Positions 19,674 through 27,395 of a DNA stretch of 36,559 bases are shown piece after piece. This DNA is from Chromatiales bacterium (GTDB taxonomy: Bacteria; Pseudomonadota; Gammaproteobacteria; Steroidobacterales; GCA-2729495): contig JAEUQA010000075.1 of NCBI GenBank assembly GCA_016789845.1, positions 1 through 36,559 of the forward strand, in the 5' to 3' direction. The notes below the pieces were generated by a model, which was given only the letters and a program-made list of their open reading frames with translations, searched no databases and was not told where the DNA came from. Position numbers and translations under genes: made by a program. Numbering within the stretch: position 1 is the first letter of the stretch; every line of letters starts with the position of its first letter.

Positions 19674-20074
19674 TCGGACGTCTCAACCATGTGGCCATCG
19701 TGGTCCCGGACCTGGCCGCTGCCACCGCCGTCTACCGGGACACGCTGGGCGCCCGGGTCTCGGCGCCCCAGGACCTGCCGGACCACGGCGTCACCACCGT
19801 GTTCGTCGAACTCCCGAACACCAAGATCGAGCTGCTGCATCCCCTGGGCGCCAGCTCCCCCATCGCGAAGTTCCTGCAGGCCAACCCGGCCGGCGGCATG
19901 CATCACGTGTGCTACGAGGTCGCCGACATCCTGGCCGCCCGGGACCGGCTGAAGAAGGCCGGCGCGCGGGTGCTGGGCGACGGGGAGCCCAGGACCGGCG
20001 CCCATGGCAAGCCGGTGCTCTTTCTGCACCCGAAGGATTTCTGCGGCACGCTGGTGGAGCTCGAGCAGGTCTGA
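19670..20074 (+). CDS. mce: Methylmalonyl-CoA epimerase
   Basis: A 134-residue vicinal-oxygen-chelate protein that interconverts (S)- and (R)-methylmalonyl-CoA, linking the carboxylase product to the mutase substrate. Start IGRLNHVAIVVPDL gives the first metal histidine, GGMHHVCYEV the second region, and GTLVELEQV at the end the metal glutamate. The pattern ELLHPLGASSPIAKFL is typical of the epimerase. The GTG at 19670 overlaps the meaB stop (19671-19673) and is preceded by GGAGGGAA, a strong ribosome site that decides the start; the frame is open further upstream inside meaB. It is the last gene of the operon and is convergent with the acyltransferase gene, 28 bases away. Confidence 0.95.
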   Translation: MIGRLNHVAIVVPDLAAATAVYRDTLGARVSAPQDLPDHGVTTVFVELPNTKIELLHPLGASSPIAKFLQANPAGGMHHVCYEVADILAARDRLKKAGARVLGDGEPRTGAHGKPVLFLHPKDFCGTLVELEQV

Positions 20075-20102
20075 CGACAGGAGCGAATGACCGAAACGGC
20101 AG

Positions 20103-20858
20103 TCAGGCCACCGCCGCCTCCACCTCGGCCACCAGCTTCGCCATCCGGGCCTCGAGTTCCCGCCGCACCGGCCCCAGGTCGTCCGTGCCCGTGCCCGGTG
20201 GCACCCGGTAGGGCTCGGCGATCGCGATCGCCACCTTCGAGAACGGGAGTGGCAGGATGAACCGGTCCCAGCTGTTCCAGCGGATGCAGGGCTTCGCCGC
20301 ATAGGCGACCAGGATGATCGGCGCCCTGGTCATGCGCGCCAGCATGATGGTGCCGGGCTTGAACTCGTGGAGCGGCCCGGTAGGTCCGTCCGGGGTGATG
20401 ACCAGAGAGGTCTTCCGGGCCACCAGCACGTCGAACATGTCCTTCAGGGCCTGCCCCGCGGAGCGTTTCGACGAGCCCCGGAGGACGCCGGCGCCCCAGC
20501 GCCGGATGATAGCGGCGGGCACCTCCCCGCTCACCGACGGGCTGGTGAGGAAGGTCACCTTCAGCCCGTCCCGGGCCCGGGCCAGCAGGTAACCGGCGCA
20601 GAAGATCTGCATCTGGTGCCAGTAGGACAGGATCGCGGCCGCGCCATCGGCCTGCAGGCGGTCCAGGTGCTCGGCGCCCCGCACGGGTGCAATCCGGCAG
20701 GTCGCCGCGAGCAATGCCAGGACGCCCCGGGCCAGGAAGATGATCACCGCGTACCAGGCCCGGCGGCCCGCCGACATCTCCCGCTTCGACGACCTCGGCA
20801 GGCCGGTGGGCCGGGTGCGCTTGGCGCGCTGGCTGGCTGCGTAGGGTTGCTCGGTCAC
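20103..20858 (-). CDS. DUF374-type lysophospholipid acyltransferase family protein
   Basis: A protein of up to 251 residues in the DUF374/LPLAT group of membrane-associated acyltransferases, which also contains lipid A-type acyl transfer enzymes. Visible features are a hydrophobic N-terminal anchor (about 34-54), AAILSYWHQMQIF with the histidine of the HX4D-like site, LTSPSVSGEV, ITPDGPTGP (the hallmark of DUF374) and PGTIMLARMTRAPIILVAY. The frame starts with a GTG at 20858, only 20 bases from the divergent P450 start; an ATG at 20777 (MSAGRRAW) would still keep the hydrophobic anchor and leave 101 bases for promoters. It presumably transfers an acyl chain to a lipid acceptor at the inner membrane. 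Link to the P450/FAAL genes is only by position. Confidence 0.82.
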   Translation of the reverse strand: MTEQPYAASQRAKRTRPTGLPRSSKREMSAGRRAWYAVIIFLARGVLALLAATCRIAPVRGAEHLDRLQADGAAAILSYWHQMQIFCAGYLLARARDGLKVTFLTSPSVSGEVPAAIIRRWGAGVLRGSSKRSAGQALKDMFDVLVARKTSLVITPDGPTGPLHEFKPGTIMLARMTRAPIILVAYAAKPCIRWNSWDRFILPLPFSKVAIAIAEPYRVPPGTGTDDLGPVRRELEARMAKLVAEVEAAVA

Positions 20859-20878
20859 GGTTGCTAGAATACCCGCCC

Positions 20879-22213
20879 ATGTCCATCCACGACACAGCCC
20901 GGCCGGCCGACCTGCCGTCCGGTCCCGATGAGCTGCACACCATCGGTCCCGACCGGCAGACCTTCGACGCGCTCGCCCGCTGGGTGCCGGAATACGGGGA
21001 CCTCTTCTGCGTCCAGTCCAGGGACCGGCGCGACCCGAGCTTCGTGGTGAGCAACCCCGGGTACATCAGGCAGATCCTGCTCACCAACCACGAGAACTAC
21101 GCCAAGGGCGTCGGCTTCGAGCGGGTGAAGATGCTGCTGGGCAATGGCATCATCGTGAGCGACGGCGAGGAGTGGCGCCGCCAGCGGACGATGATGCAGC
21201 CCGGCTTCAGCCGGGCCAACATCGCCCGCCTGTCCGAGCCCATGCGGGCCATGAACCTCGCGCTGCGGGAGCCCTGGTCCCGGCTCGCCGACGGCGGCGA
21301 GGTCCTCGACATCACCACCGCCATGAGCCGCCTCGGCCTGGAGGTCATCCTGCGCTCCATCTTCAGCAGCGACCTGGACCGGATCATCGGCCGGGAGGGC
21401 GGCAATCCCTTTGCCTTTCTCGCCGAGGATGCCACCCGCGACCTGCAGACGGCCGTCCGCTTCCGCAACCTGGCCCGGGTGATCCTCGGCGTGGTCGGGG
21501 AGCGGCGCCAGTCCGGCGAGCGCCCCTTCGACTTCCTCTCGCTGCTGATGGACGCCCGGGACCGCAAGACGGGCGCCGGCATGACCGACAAGGAACTCCT
21601 GGACGAGATCAACACGCTGATCATCGCCGGCCACGAAACCTCCGCCGGCACGCTGAACTGGGCCTGGTACCTGCTGGGCCGGCACCCGGACGTCGAAGCG
21701 CGCCTGCTGGCGGAGCTGGCCGAGCGAACACCCGGTGATGCCTTCAGCTTCGACCAGTTGATGGACCTGAACTACGCGGCCTGCGTACTCAAGGAGACCC
21801 TGCGCCTGTACCCGCCGGTCTGGCTCTTCTCCCGGCGCGCCCTGAAGGAAGATCGCCTGGGCGACTTCCCCGTGCCGGCGGGCGCGCACATCTTCATCGC
21901 ACCCTACTTCCTGCACCGTCGTCCGGAACTCTGGCCGGACCCCGAGCGCTTCGACCCGGATCGCTTCGATGAAGCCCGGAACCCGCCCGTGGACCGCTAC
22001 GCCTTCATACCATTCTCGGCCGGCGCCCGCCGCTGCATTGGCGAGTACTTCTCCTTCGTCGAGATGCAGATGCACCTGGCGCTGCTGGCGCCCCGCTTCG
22101 CGCTGCGGTTCGCGCCCGGCATGCCGGCACCAGCCGTCGAGCTCGAGCCCGCCGTTAACCTGCGCACCCGGCACAACATCCACCTGACCATCCGGCACCG
22201 GAGTGCCGCCTGA
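20879..22213 (+). CDS. Cytochrome P450
   Basis: A 444-residue soluble bacterial P450 monooxygenase. It has the I-helix oxygen-binding motif AGHETSAGTLNW, the K-helix ETLRLYPP (ExxR) and the heme-thiolate loop FSAGARRCIGEYF with C386 as iron ligand. There is no N-terminal membrane anchor, and no ferredoxin or reductase gene nearby. The ATG at 20879 follows GCTAGAAT at short distance, so the transcript may be nearly leaderless. The acyl-AMP ligase gene starts 4 bases after the stop, which makes co-translation likely. Because that neighbour carries a carrier-protein domain, the P450 substrate may be an acyl chain bound to the carrier, as for known acyl-ACP P450s such as BioI; this is inference. 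Confidence 0.95.
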   Translation: MSIHDTARPADLPSGPDELHTIGPDRQTFDALARWVPEYGDLFCVQSRDRRDPSFVVSNPGYIRQILLTNHENYAKGVGFERVKMLLGNGIIVSDGEEWRRQRTMMQPGFSRANIARLSEPMRAMNLALREPWSRLADGGEVLDITTAMSRLGLEVILRSIFSSDLDRIIGREGGNPFAFLAEDATRDLQTAVRFRNLARVILGVVGERRQSGERPFDFLSLLMDARDRKTGAGMTDKELLDEINTLIIAGHETSAGTLNWAWYLLGRHPDVEARLLAELAERTPGDAFSFDQLMDLNYAACVLKETLRLYPPVWLFSRRALKEDRLGDFPVPAGAHIFIAPYFLHRRPELWPDPERFDPDRFDEARNPPVDRYAFIPFSAGARRCIGEYFSFVEMQMHLALLAPRFALRFAPGMPAPAVELEPAVNLRTRHNIHLTIRHRSAA

Positions 22214-22217
22214 ACCC

Positions 22218-24206
22218 ATGAGCGAGAACCCCATGACGACCAGGCTGCCCGACACGCTGACCGGGGTTCTCGCCGCGAACAGCGGCGCGGATCGCCGCAT
22301 CCATTACCTGAACGGCCAGGACGACCGGCGCGCCATCGCCTTCGGGGCGCTGCGTTCCGCCGCGCTCGGGGTACTGTTCCACCTGCAGGCCTTCGGTGCC
22401 CGGCCCGGCGACCGGGTGATCCTCCACACGTCCAGCAACGAGCAGTTCATCGACGGTTTCTGGGCGTGCCTGCTCGGGGGGCTCGTGCCGGTGCCGGTGG
22501 CCGTCGGCATCAGCGACGATCACCGGCAGAAGCTGCTGCAGGTGTTCGCCCAGCTCGGCAGGCCGATGGTCTACACCGAGGACGCGCAGATCTGCCGCCT
22601 CCAGGACTACGCGAAGGCGGGCGGCGCCACGGCCGAAGTGGACGCGCTGGCAGCGCGGTCGCTGATCGTCGAGCGGGTCACCGATATTTCCCGGCCCGGG
22701 CGCGAGCACGCGGTGACGGCCGACGACGTCGCGTTCATCCAGTTCTCTTCCGGCTCCACGAGCACGCCCAAGGGCGTCGTGCTCACCCACCGGAACCTGA
22801 TGACCAACATCGGTGCAATCATCGAGCGCGGCCGGTTCACGGACCGGGACGTGTCGCTGAGCTGGATGCCCCTGACCCACGACATGGGCCTGATCGGCTT
22901 TCACCTGTGCATGTTCACCGCGAACATCGAGCACACGATCATGGACACGCGGCTGTTCAGCCGCCGCCCGCTGCTGTGGCTCGAGGAGGCCAGCCGCATC
23001 GGCGCCACGCTGCTCAGCTCGCCGAACTTCGGCTACAAGCATTTCCTGAAGATGTACGAGTCGAAGGGCCTGGAGGGCCTGGACCTGTCTCGGGTGCGGC
23101 TGCTCTTCAACGGCGCGGAGCCGATCTCCGTGGCCCTGTGCCGGCGCTTCATGGCGGAGATGCGGCGCTTCGGCCTGCCCGCGGCGGCCATGTACCCGGT
23201 ATACGGCCTGGCCGAGGCGAGCCTCGCCGTCAGCCTGCCCGAGCCGGGCCGGGAGTTCCGGGCAGTGACCGTCGACCGCGCATCACTGGCGATCGGGAGC
23301 CCGCCAGTGCCGGCCACCGCGGACGCCAGGAACGGCCTCGAACTGATGCTGCTCGGCAGGCCGATCCGCGACTGCGAACTGCGGGTGGTGGACGACGATG
23401 ACCGGCCGCTGCCGGAGGGCGCCATTGGTCACCTGCAGATCCGCGGAGGCAACGTGACGGGCGGCTACGCGGGCCTCCCCGCGGACCAGCAGCCCCTGAC
23501 CGCCGACGGCTGGCTCCGCACGGGCGACCTGGGCTTCATGACGGTCCCGGACGGCGAACTCGTCATCACGGGGCGCCACAAGGAAATCATCTTCGTCAAC
23601 GGGCAGAACTACTATCCCCACGACCTGGAGGCCCTGGCCGAGCAGCACGCGGGAGTCGAGCTGGGCAAGATCGCCGCGGCCGGCGGCCGCAAGGCCACCG
23701 CCGACGAGGAGGAACTCCTGCTGTTCCTCCTGCATCGCGGATCGGCGGCGGACTTCCTGCCCCTGGCCAGCCTGGTGCGCCGGCAGATCACGGAGCACAC
23801 GGGGCTGAACGTGGCCCACGTCATCCCGGTGCGCAGCCTGCCCAAGACCACCAGCGGCAAGCTCCAGCGGGGCAAGCTCGCGCAGGCCTATGCCGATGGC
23901 GAATTCGACACGGTGCTCGCGGAGCTGGCCGCGCTGGCGCCCCAGGTACCCGGCGGCGCCAGTGGCGATGGCTCCGACATGGAAACGACCATCCGGCGCA
24001 TCTGCGCCTCGGTCATCACCGACCGGGTGATCGGCCTGGACGACGACTTCTTCGAACTCGGCGTCAGCTCCCTGTCGCTGGCGCAGATCCACGAACGCAT
24101 CGACGAGCAGTTCCCGGGGCAACTGGACGTGGAGGACCTGTTCACCAAGTCGACGATCCGGGCGGTCGCCGCCCATCTGGAGGAACGGCAGCGGGCGGCA
24201 GCCTAG
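22218..24206 (+). CDS. Fatty-acyl-AMP ligase fused to an acyl carrier protein domain
   Basis: A 662-residue two-domain protein. The adenylation domain (about 1-575) has the ATP loop FSSGSTSTPKG (176-186), WMPLTHDMGLIG, YGLAEASLAVS, GWLRTGDLGF and GRHKEIIFVNGQNYYPHDLE. The last motif and WMPLTHDMG mark the FAAL group, which makes acyl-adenylates for transfer to a carrier protein rather than to CoA. The C-terminal carrier domain (about 590-660) contains DDFFELGVSSLSLAQ; S618 is the expected phosphopantetheine site. So the enzyme can load a fatty acid on its own carrier. It starts at the ATG at 22218, 4 bases after the P450 stop. No polyketide or peptide synthetase module follows, which is unusual for a FAAL and leaves the acceptor open. 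Confidence 0.93.
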   Translation: MSENPMTTRLPDTLTGVLAANSGADRRIHYLNGQDDRRAIAFGALRSAALGVLFHLQAFGARPGDRVILHTSSNEQFIDGFWACLLGGLVPVPVAVGISDDHRQKLLQVFAQLGRPMVYTEDAQICRLQDYAKAGGATAEVDALAARSLIVERVTDISRPGREHAVTADDVAFIQFSSGSTSTPKGVVLTHRNLMTNIGAIIERGRFTDRDVSLSWMPLTHDMGLIGFHLCMFTANIEHTIMDTRLFSRRPLLWLEEASRIGATLLSSPNFGYKHFLKMYESKGLEGLDLSRVRLLFNGAEPISVALCRRFMAEMRRFGLPAAAMYPVYGLAEASLAVSLPEPGREFRAVTVDRASLAIGSPPVPATADARNGLELMLLGRPIRDCELRVVDDDDRPLPEGAIGHLQIRGGNVTGGYAGLPADQQPLTADGWLRTGDLGFMTVPDGELVITGRHKEIIFVNGQNYYPHDLEALAEQHAGVELGKIAAAGGRKATADEEELLLFLLHRGSAADFLPLASLVRRQITEHTGLNVAHVIPVRSLPKTTSGKLQRGKLAQAYADGEFDTVLAELAALAPQVPGGASGDGSDMETTIRRICASVITDRVIGLDDDFFELGVSSLSLAQIHERIDEQFPGQLDVEDLFTKSTIRAVAAHLEERQRAAA

Positions 24207-24339
24207 GTAAGCGGCACCAAGGCCTCACTGTTCATGATACCTTTCAAGTGTTTAGCTGATAAACAGCGAGCCGTTTCGCAGCCGTGATCCGGACACGCGG
24301 GCCGGTGCCCCGTTGTAGAGTCCAATTGGCAGGCAACCC
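24207..24339. promoter_or_regulatory. Leader of the ParA-like gene with small dyad
   Basis: The 133-base gap between the ligase and the ParA-like gene is AT-richer than its surroundings. It contains a perfect inverted repeat, TGTTTA-GCTGA-TAAACA (24249-24265), and a CCAATTGG palindrome about 15 bases before the ATG at 24340. There is no T-run behind the dyad, so it is more operator-like than terminator-like. The gap is large enough for a separate promoter. Confidence 0.35.
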
Positions 24340-25146
24340 ATGACGCTGAACATCCCCGGCCATCGCGACTTGCGGAAGATCCTGATCCTGAACCCCAAGG
24401 GTGGCTCGGGCAAGACGACGCTGGCCATGAACCTGGCCGGCTACTTCGCGTCCCTCGGGCGGCCGGCGGCGCTGATGGACTTCGACCCCCAGGGCTCGAG
24501 CATCCGCTGGCTGAAGAAGCGCCCACCCAACCTGCCGGCCATCTATGGCGTGGCGGCCTTCGAGAAGAAGATGAACATGACCCGCAGCTTCCAGCTGCGG
24601 GTGCCGTCGGAGATCCGCTACCTGGTCGTGGACACGCCAGCCGCCATGACGACGGCGCAGCTGACCGAGTTCACCTCCGGCGCCCATGCCATCCTCGTGC
24701 CGGTACTCCCCTCCGCCATCGACATCCATGCCGCGTCCAGGCTGATCGCGGACCTGCTGCTCGTCGCAAAGGTCAGCCGGCGCATGGGCAGGCTGGGCGT
24801 GGTGGCGAACCGGGTGCGGGAAAACACCCTGGGATTCCGCAAGCTGATGGCATTCCTCGACCGGTTGCAGATTCCCATCATTGGCGCCCTGCGCGACAGC
24901 CAGAACTACGTGCACGCCGCGGAGGAGGGCTCCAGCATCCACGAGATGCACCCGTCACGGACGAAGAAGGACCTCGCGAGCTGGCTGCCGCTGACGAGCT
25001 GGCTGGAGATGCGCCTGAACACGCCCTTGACGGACCGTGACGTCCTGCGGCCGGGAGACGGGTCCGAACAGCCGGAACAGGGTGCCGACATCGTCGACCT
25101 CCGCACCCACCTCCCCCGCCGCGATGCGGAAGGCACCGGACCTTAG
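24340..25146 (+). CDS. Orphan ParA/MinD-like ATPase
   Basis: A 268-residue deviant-Walker ATPase. The N-terminus has ILNPKGGSGKTTLAMNLAGYFA with the signature lysine K20 (KGGSGKTT, 20-27), LMDFDPQGSS at 45-54 (Walker A') and LVVDTPA (Walker B). About 220 residues form the ATPase; the tail from about 225 is charged and low in complexity. Such proteins form dimers that bind DNA or membrane and position plasmids, carboxysomes, flagella or chemoreceptors. No parB, no parS-like repeats, and no minC or minE are near, so it is not a chromosome partition pair. The only same-strand neighbours are the P450 and FAAL-carrier genes; a role in placing a lipid-synthesis complex is conceivable but unproven. 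Confidence 0.9.
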   Translation: MTLNIPGHRDLRKILILNPKGGSGKTTLAMNLAGYFASLGRPAALMDFDPQGSSIRWLKKRPPNLPAIYGVAAFEKKMNMTRSFQLRVPSEIRYLVVDTPAAMTTAQLTEFTSGAHAILVPVLPSAIDIHAASRLIADLLLVAKVSRRMGRLGVVANRVRENTLGFRKLMAFLDRLQIPIIGALRDSQNYVHAAEEGSSIHEMHPSRTKKDLASWLPLTSWLEMRLNTPLTDRDVLRPGDGSEQPEQGADIVDLRTHLPRRDAEGTGP

Positions 25147-25158
25147 TTCTGTCAGTTG

Positions 25159-25632
25159 TTATTTCAGCTTGTGGGTCGCGTAGACCGACGCGGTGCCGTC
25201 CTTGCGGACGCTAAGCACGTCGTAGGGCGGCGAACCCGGCACGTCCATGCCTGGCGATCCGGCCGGCATGCCCGGTGCCGCAAGGCCGAGAATGGCCGGT
25301 TTCTCGCGGAGCAGGCGGCGGACGTCGCTGGCGGGCACGTGCCCTTCCACCACATAGCCGCCGACCAGCGCCGTGTGGCAGGAGGCGAGGTTCAGGGGCA
25401 GGCCGTTCGCCTTCTTGATCGGGTCCACGTCGTCGACGTCGGTGACCTCGACCCGGAATCCCGCCTCCTCCATGTGCCGCACCCACTTGCCGCAGCACCC
25501 GCAGGTCGGCGTCTTCCAGACCTTCATGAGGGGCAGCGGCGCGGACTGCTGCGCAGGCTGCTGCGCAGGGGCCGCCGGAGCCATCAGCAGCATCGTCACC
25601 AGTACGCCGAGGAACCTTAAACCGCTACGCAT
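25159..25632 (-). CDS. DUF411 periplasmic metal-binding protein
   Basis: A 157-residue DUF411-family protein. It has a signal peptide (about 1-23, ending APAQ) and the family's cysteine motif TPTCGCCGKW (C44, C46, C47), followed by GFRVEVTDVDD, LASCHTALVGGYVVEGHVPA with another Cys-His pair, and a C-terminal YDVL segment. DUF411 proteins are usually found with copper or other metal-resistance genes and are predicted to bind metal in the periplasm. The start at 25632 has GGAGG at good spacing. It is the last gene of a minus-strand run, 32 bases after dedA. No copper ATPase or CopA/CopB gene is present, so the metal is uncertain. Confidence 0.9.
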   Translation of the reverse strand: MRSGLRFLGVLVTMLLMAPAAPAQQPAQQSAPLPLMKVWKTPTCGCCGKWVRHMEEAGFRVEVTDVDDVDPIKKANGLPLNLASCHTALVGGYVVEGHVPASDVRRLLREKPAILGLAAPGMPAGSPGMDVPGSPPYDVLSVRKDGTASVYATHKLK

Positions 25633-25664
25633 CTGCACGCCTCCGGGGCAAGTGGTCAAGCGCT

Positions 25665-26309
25665 CTACTGGGCCACCCGCGCGCGCTCGCGGACGAACTC
25701 CACGACGGCAGGCAGCACGGACAGGATGATGATACCGATGACGACCGCCGAGAAGTTCTCCTTGACGATCGGCACGTTGGCGAAGAAATAGCCCGCCGGG
25801 ACCAGCAGCAATACCCAGAGCACGCTGCCCGCAACGTTGTAGGACTGGTAGCGCAGGTGGGACATCTGACCCACGCCCGCCGCGAACGGCGCGACGGTCC
25901 GCACGATTGGCACGAACCGCGCGATGATGACGGTCTTCCCGCCATAGCGCTCGAAGTACGCGTGGGTCTTGTCCAGGTACTGCTGCTTGATCAGCCGCGG
26001 GAACCGGCGCTGAACCTCGATGCCGGCCACGCGGCCAACCCAGTAGTTCACCGCATTGCCCAGGATGGCCGCGACGATGAGCAGCACGCACAGCAGCCCG
26101 ATATCCAGGCGCCCGGAGGCCGCAAGCGCGCCGGCGGCGAACAGCAGGGAATCCCCGGGCAGCAGGGGCATCACGACCAGCCCCGTCTCGCAGAAGATGA
26201 TCAGGAAGAGGATGGCGTAGATCCACGTCCCGTAATTCGCCACCAACGCATCCAGGTGCACGTCCAGGTGCAGGATGAAGTCCACGAGTTGCAGCAGGAG
26301 GTCGATCAT
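25665..26309 (-). CDS. DedA family membrane protein
   Basis: A 214-residue integral membrane protein of the DedA/VTT family, whose members act as undecaprenyl-phosphate or lipid flippases/scramblases and maintain membrane potential. Family motifs are FCETGLVVMPLLPGDSLLF with the acidic residues E41 and D53, YGGKTVIIARFVPIVRTVAPFAAGVGQM with the two essential arginines, and YNVAGSVLW. About five hydrophobic helices are visible. The ATG at 26309 lies 4 bases downstream of an 11-base palindrome that overlaps the stop of the fabD-like gene, only 10 bases away, so it is both in the operon and may have its own promoter. Confidence 0.93.
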   Translation of the reverse strand: MIDLLLQLVDFILHLDVHLDALVANYGTWIYAILFLIIFCETGLVVMPLLPGDSLLFAAGALAASGRLDIGLLCVLLIVAAILGNAVNYWVGRVAGIEVQRRFPRLIKQQYLDKTHAYFERYGGKTVIIARFVPIVRTVAPFAAGVGQMSHLRYQSYNVAGSVLWVLLLVPAGYFFANVPIVKENFSAVVIGIIILSVLPAVVEFVRERARVAQ

Positions 26310-26313
26310 CGTT

Positions 26314-26324
26314 GCTAGTCTAGC
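26314..26324 (-). promoter_or_regulatory. GCTAGACTAGC palindrome before dedA
   Basis: GCTAG-A-CTAGC is an 11-base palindrome around a single base. It lies 4 bases before the dedA ATG and contains the TAG stop of the fabD-like gene. A 15-base identical copy stands before avtA (28662-28676). It also reads as a TAGACT -10 box. Operator and leaderless promoter are both possible. Confidence 0.35.
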
Positions 26325-27312
26325 CGGCGAAGGCCGCGGCCGCCGCGCGCAAGGTCTCGCAATTGATCGCCGCGACGTGGCGCGCCTCGACTCCCGAGCC
26401 CTTCAGGGTCTTCCGGATGATGCTCTCCAGGTTGGGCCGCTTGGCCCCGGGTCCCTCCTCGGCACCCAGTCCGCCGCCGAACTCCACGAAGGTCGTCACC
26501 TGCTGCCCGATTGCCGTATTGAGGCAACCGACCCAGTTCACGGGATTGAACAGCTGGAAGAACAGCCGCGTCCGGATGGATGCCGGCTCGGGGTCGTGAA
26601 GCCCGCCGGTGTAATTGGACATGACACCCACGTCGGTCGCCGAGAATGGCGTCCGGTCCAGGTCCTCCCGGAACAGCCGGGCCGCGGTAACCATGAAGTA
26701 AGTGTGGAACGCCCCCTCCGTGGCCAGCCGGATCGCCCGCTTGCGGGGCATGCGCTCGGCCAGGTCCGCCGCGAGCGCATCCAGGTCGGCGTCGCGGCCG
26801 CCAACGACGGTCTGGTCGGGCAGGTTGCAGCTGGCCACCTGGCAGTAGTGACGATCCGCCAGCGGTCGTGCGGACTCCACGTCCAGCGTCAGGGCCAGCA
26901 TGCCGCCCTCGCCGTGCTCGCCCATCAACTCGCCCCGCCGCCGAACCAGCCTGAGGGCGTCATCGAAGCCCAGGGCGCCGGCAGCCACCAGGGCGCTGTA
27001 CTCCCCGAGGCTGTGGCCCGCGGCCAGCGCGGGTTTGAGGCGCCCCCCCGTGAGCTCCTCGAAGACCCGCAGGCAGGCAATCTCGTGAGTCAGGAGCGCG
27101 GGCTGGGTGTTGCGCGTGAGACCGATCTCGCCCGCGGGATCCGTGAAGGACAGTTCCCGGAGGTCGAAGCCCAGCACCGCGTTGGCCTGGTCGTAGACCT
27201 GGCGGGCAGCGGCGAATTCCTGGTAGAGATCGCTGCCCATGCCCCGGTACTGGGAGCCCTGGCCGGGAAACACGAACATCACGCGCTGGTCGCTCATCGG
27301 CTGGTTGCTCAT
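26320..27312 (-). CDS. Stand-alone malonyl-CoA:ACP transacylase-like protein
   Basis: A 330-residue acyltransferase of the FabD/AT family. It has FPGQGSQYRGMG (15-26), the nucleophile in GHSLGEYSA (S101), the substrate arginine in LVRRRGELM (about R125) and the catalytic histidine in GAFHTYFM (H203). It normally moves malonyl groups from CoA to an acyl carrier protein. It is not next to fabH, fabG or acpP as the housekeeping gene usually is; instead it follows avtA and precedes dedA. It may be a second or trans-acting copy. The 5' end contains a tandem repeat of CAGCCGATGAGC-type units, giving two possible ATGs (27312 and 27297); the first has AGGA upstream. Confidence 0.88.
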   Translation of the reverse strand: MSNQPMSDQRVMFVFPGQGSQYRGMGSDLYQEFAAARQVYDQANAVLGFDLRELSFTDPAGEIGLTRNTQPALLTHEIACLRVFEELTGGRLKPALAAGHSLGEYSALVAAGALGFDDALRLVRRRGELMGEHGEGGMLALTLDVESARPLADRHYCQVASCNLPDQTVVGGRDADLDALAADLAERMPRKRAIRLATEGAFHTYFMVTAARLFREDLDRTPFSATDVGVMSNYTGGLHDPEPASIRTRLFFQLFNPVNWVGCLNTAIGQQVTTFVEFGGGLGAEEGPGAKRPNLESIIRKTLKGSGVEARHVAAINCETLRAAAAAFAG

Positions 27313-27395
27313 CGGCTGGTCCTGGGGCTGTCGTCGGCCCGGCGGCTGGAGTGGCCCGAGAGGATACGGATGGCCGCGCGGGACGACAACCGGGC

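Noticed and set aside
24249..24265. Rho-independent terminator behind the FAAL gene
   Set aside because: The dyad has a weak AT-rich stem and no following T-run; kept only as an operator-like dyad.
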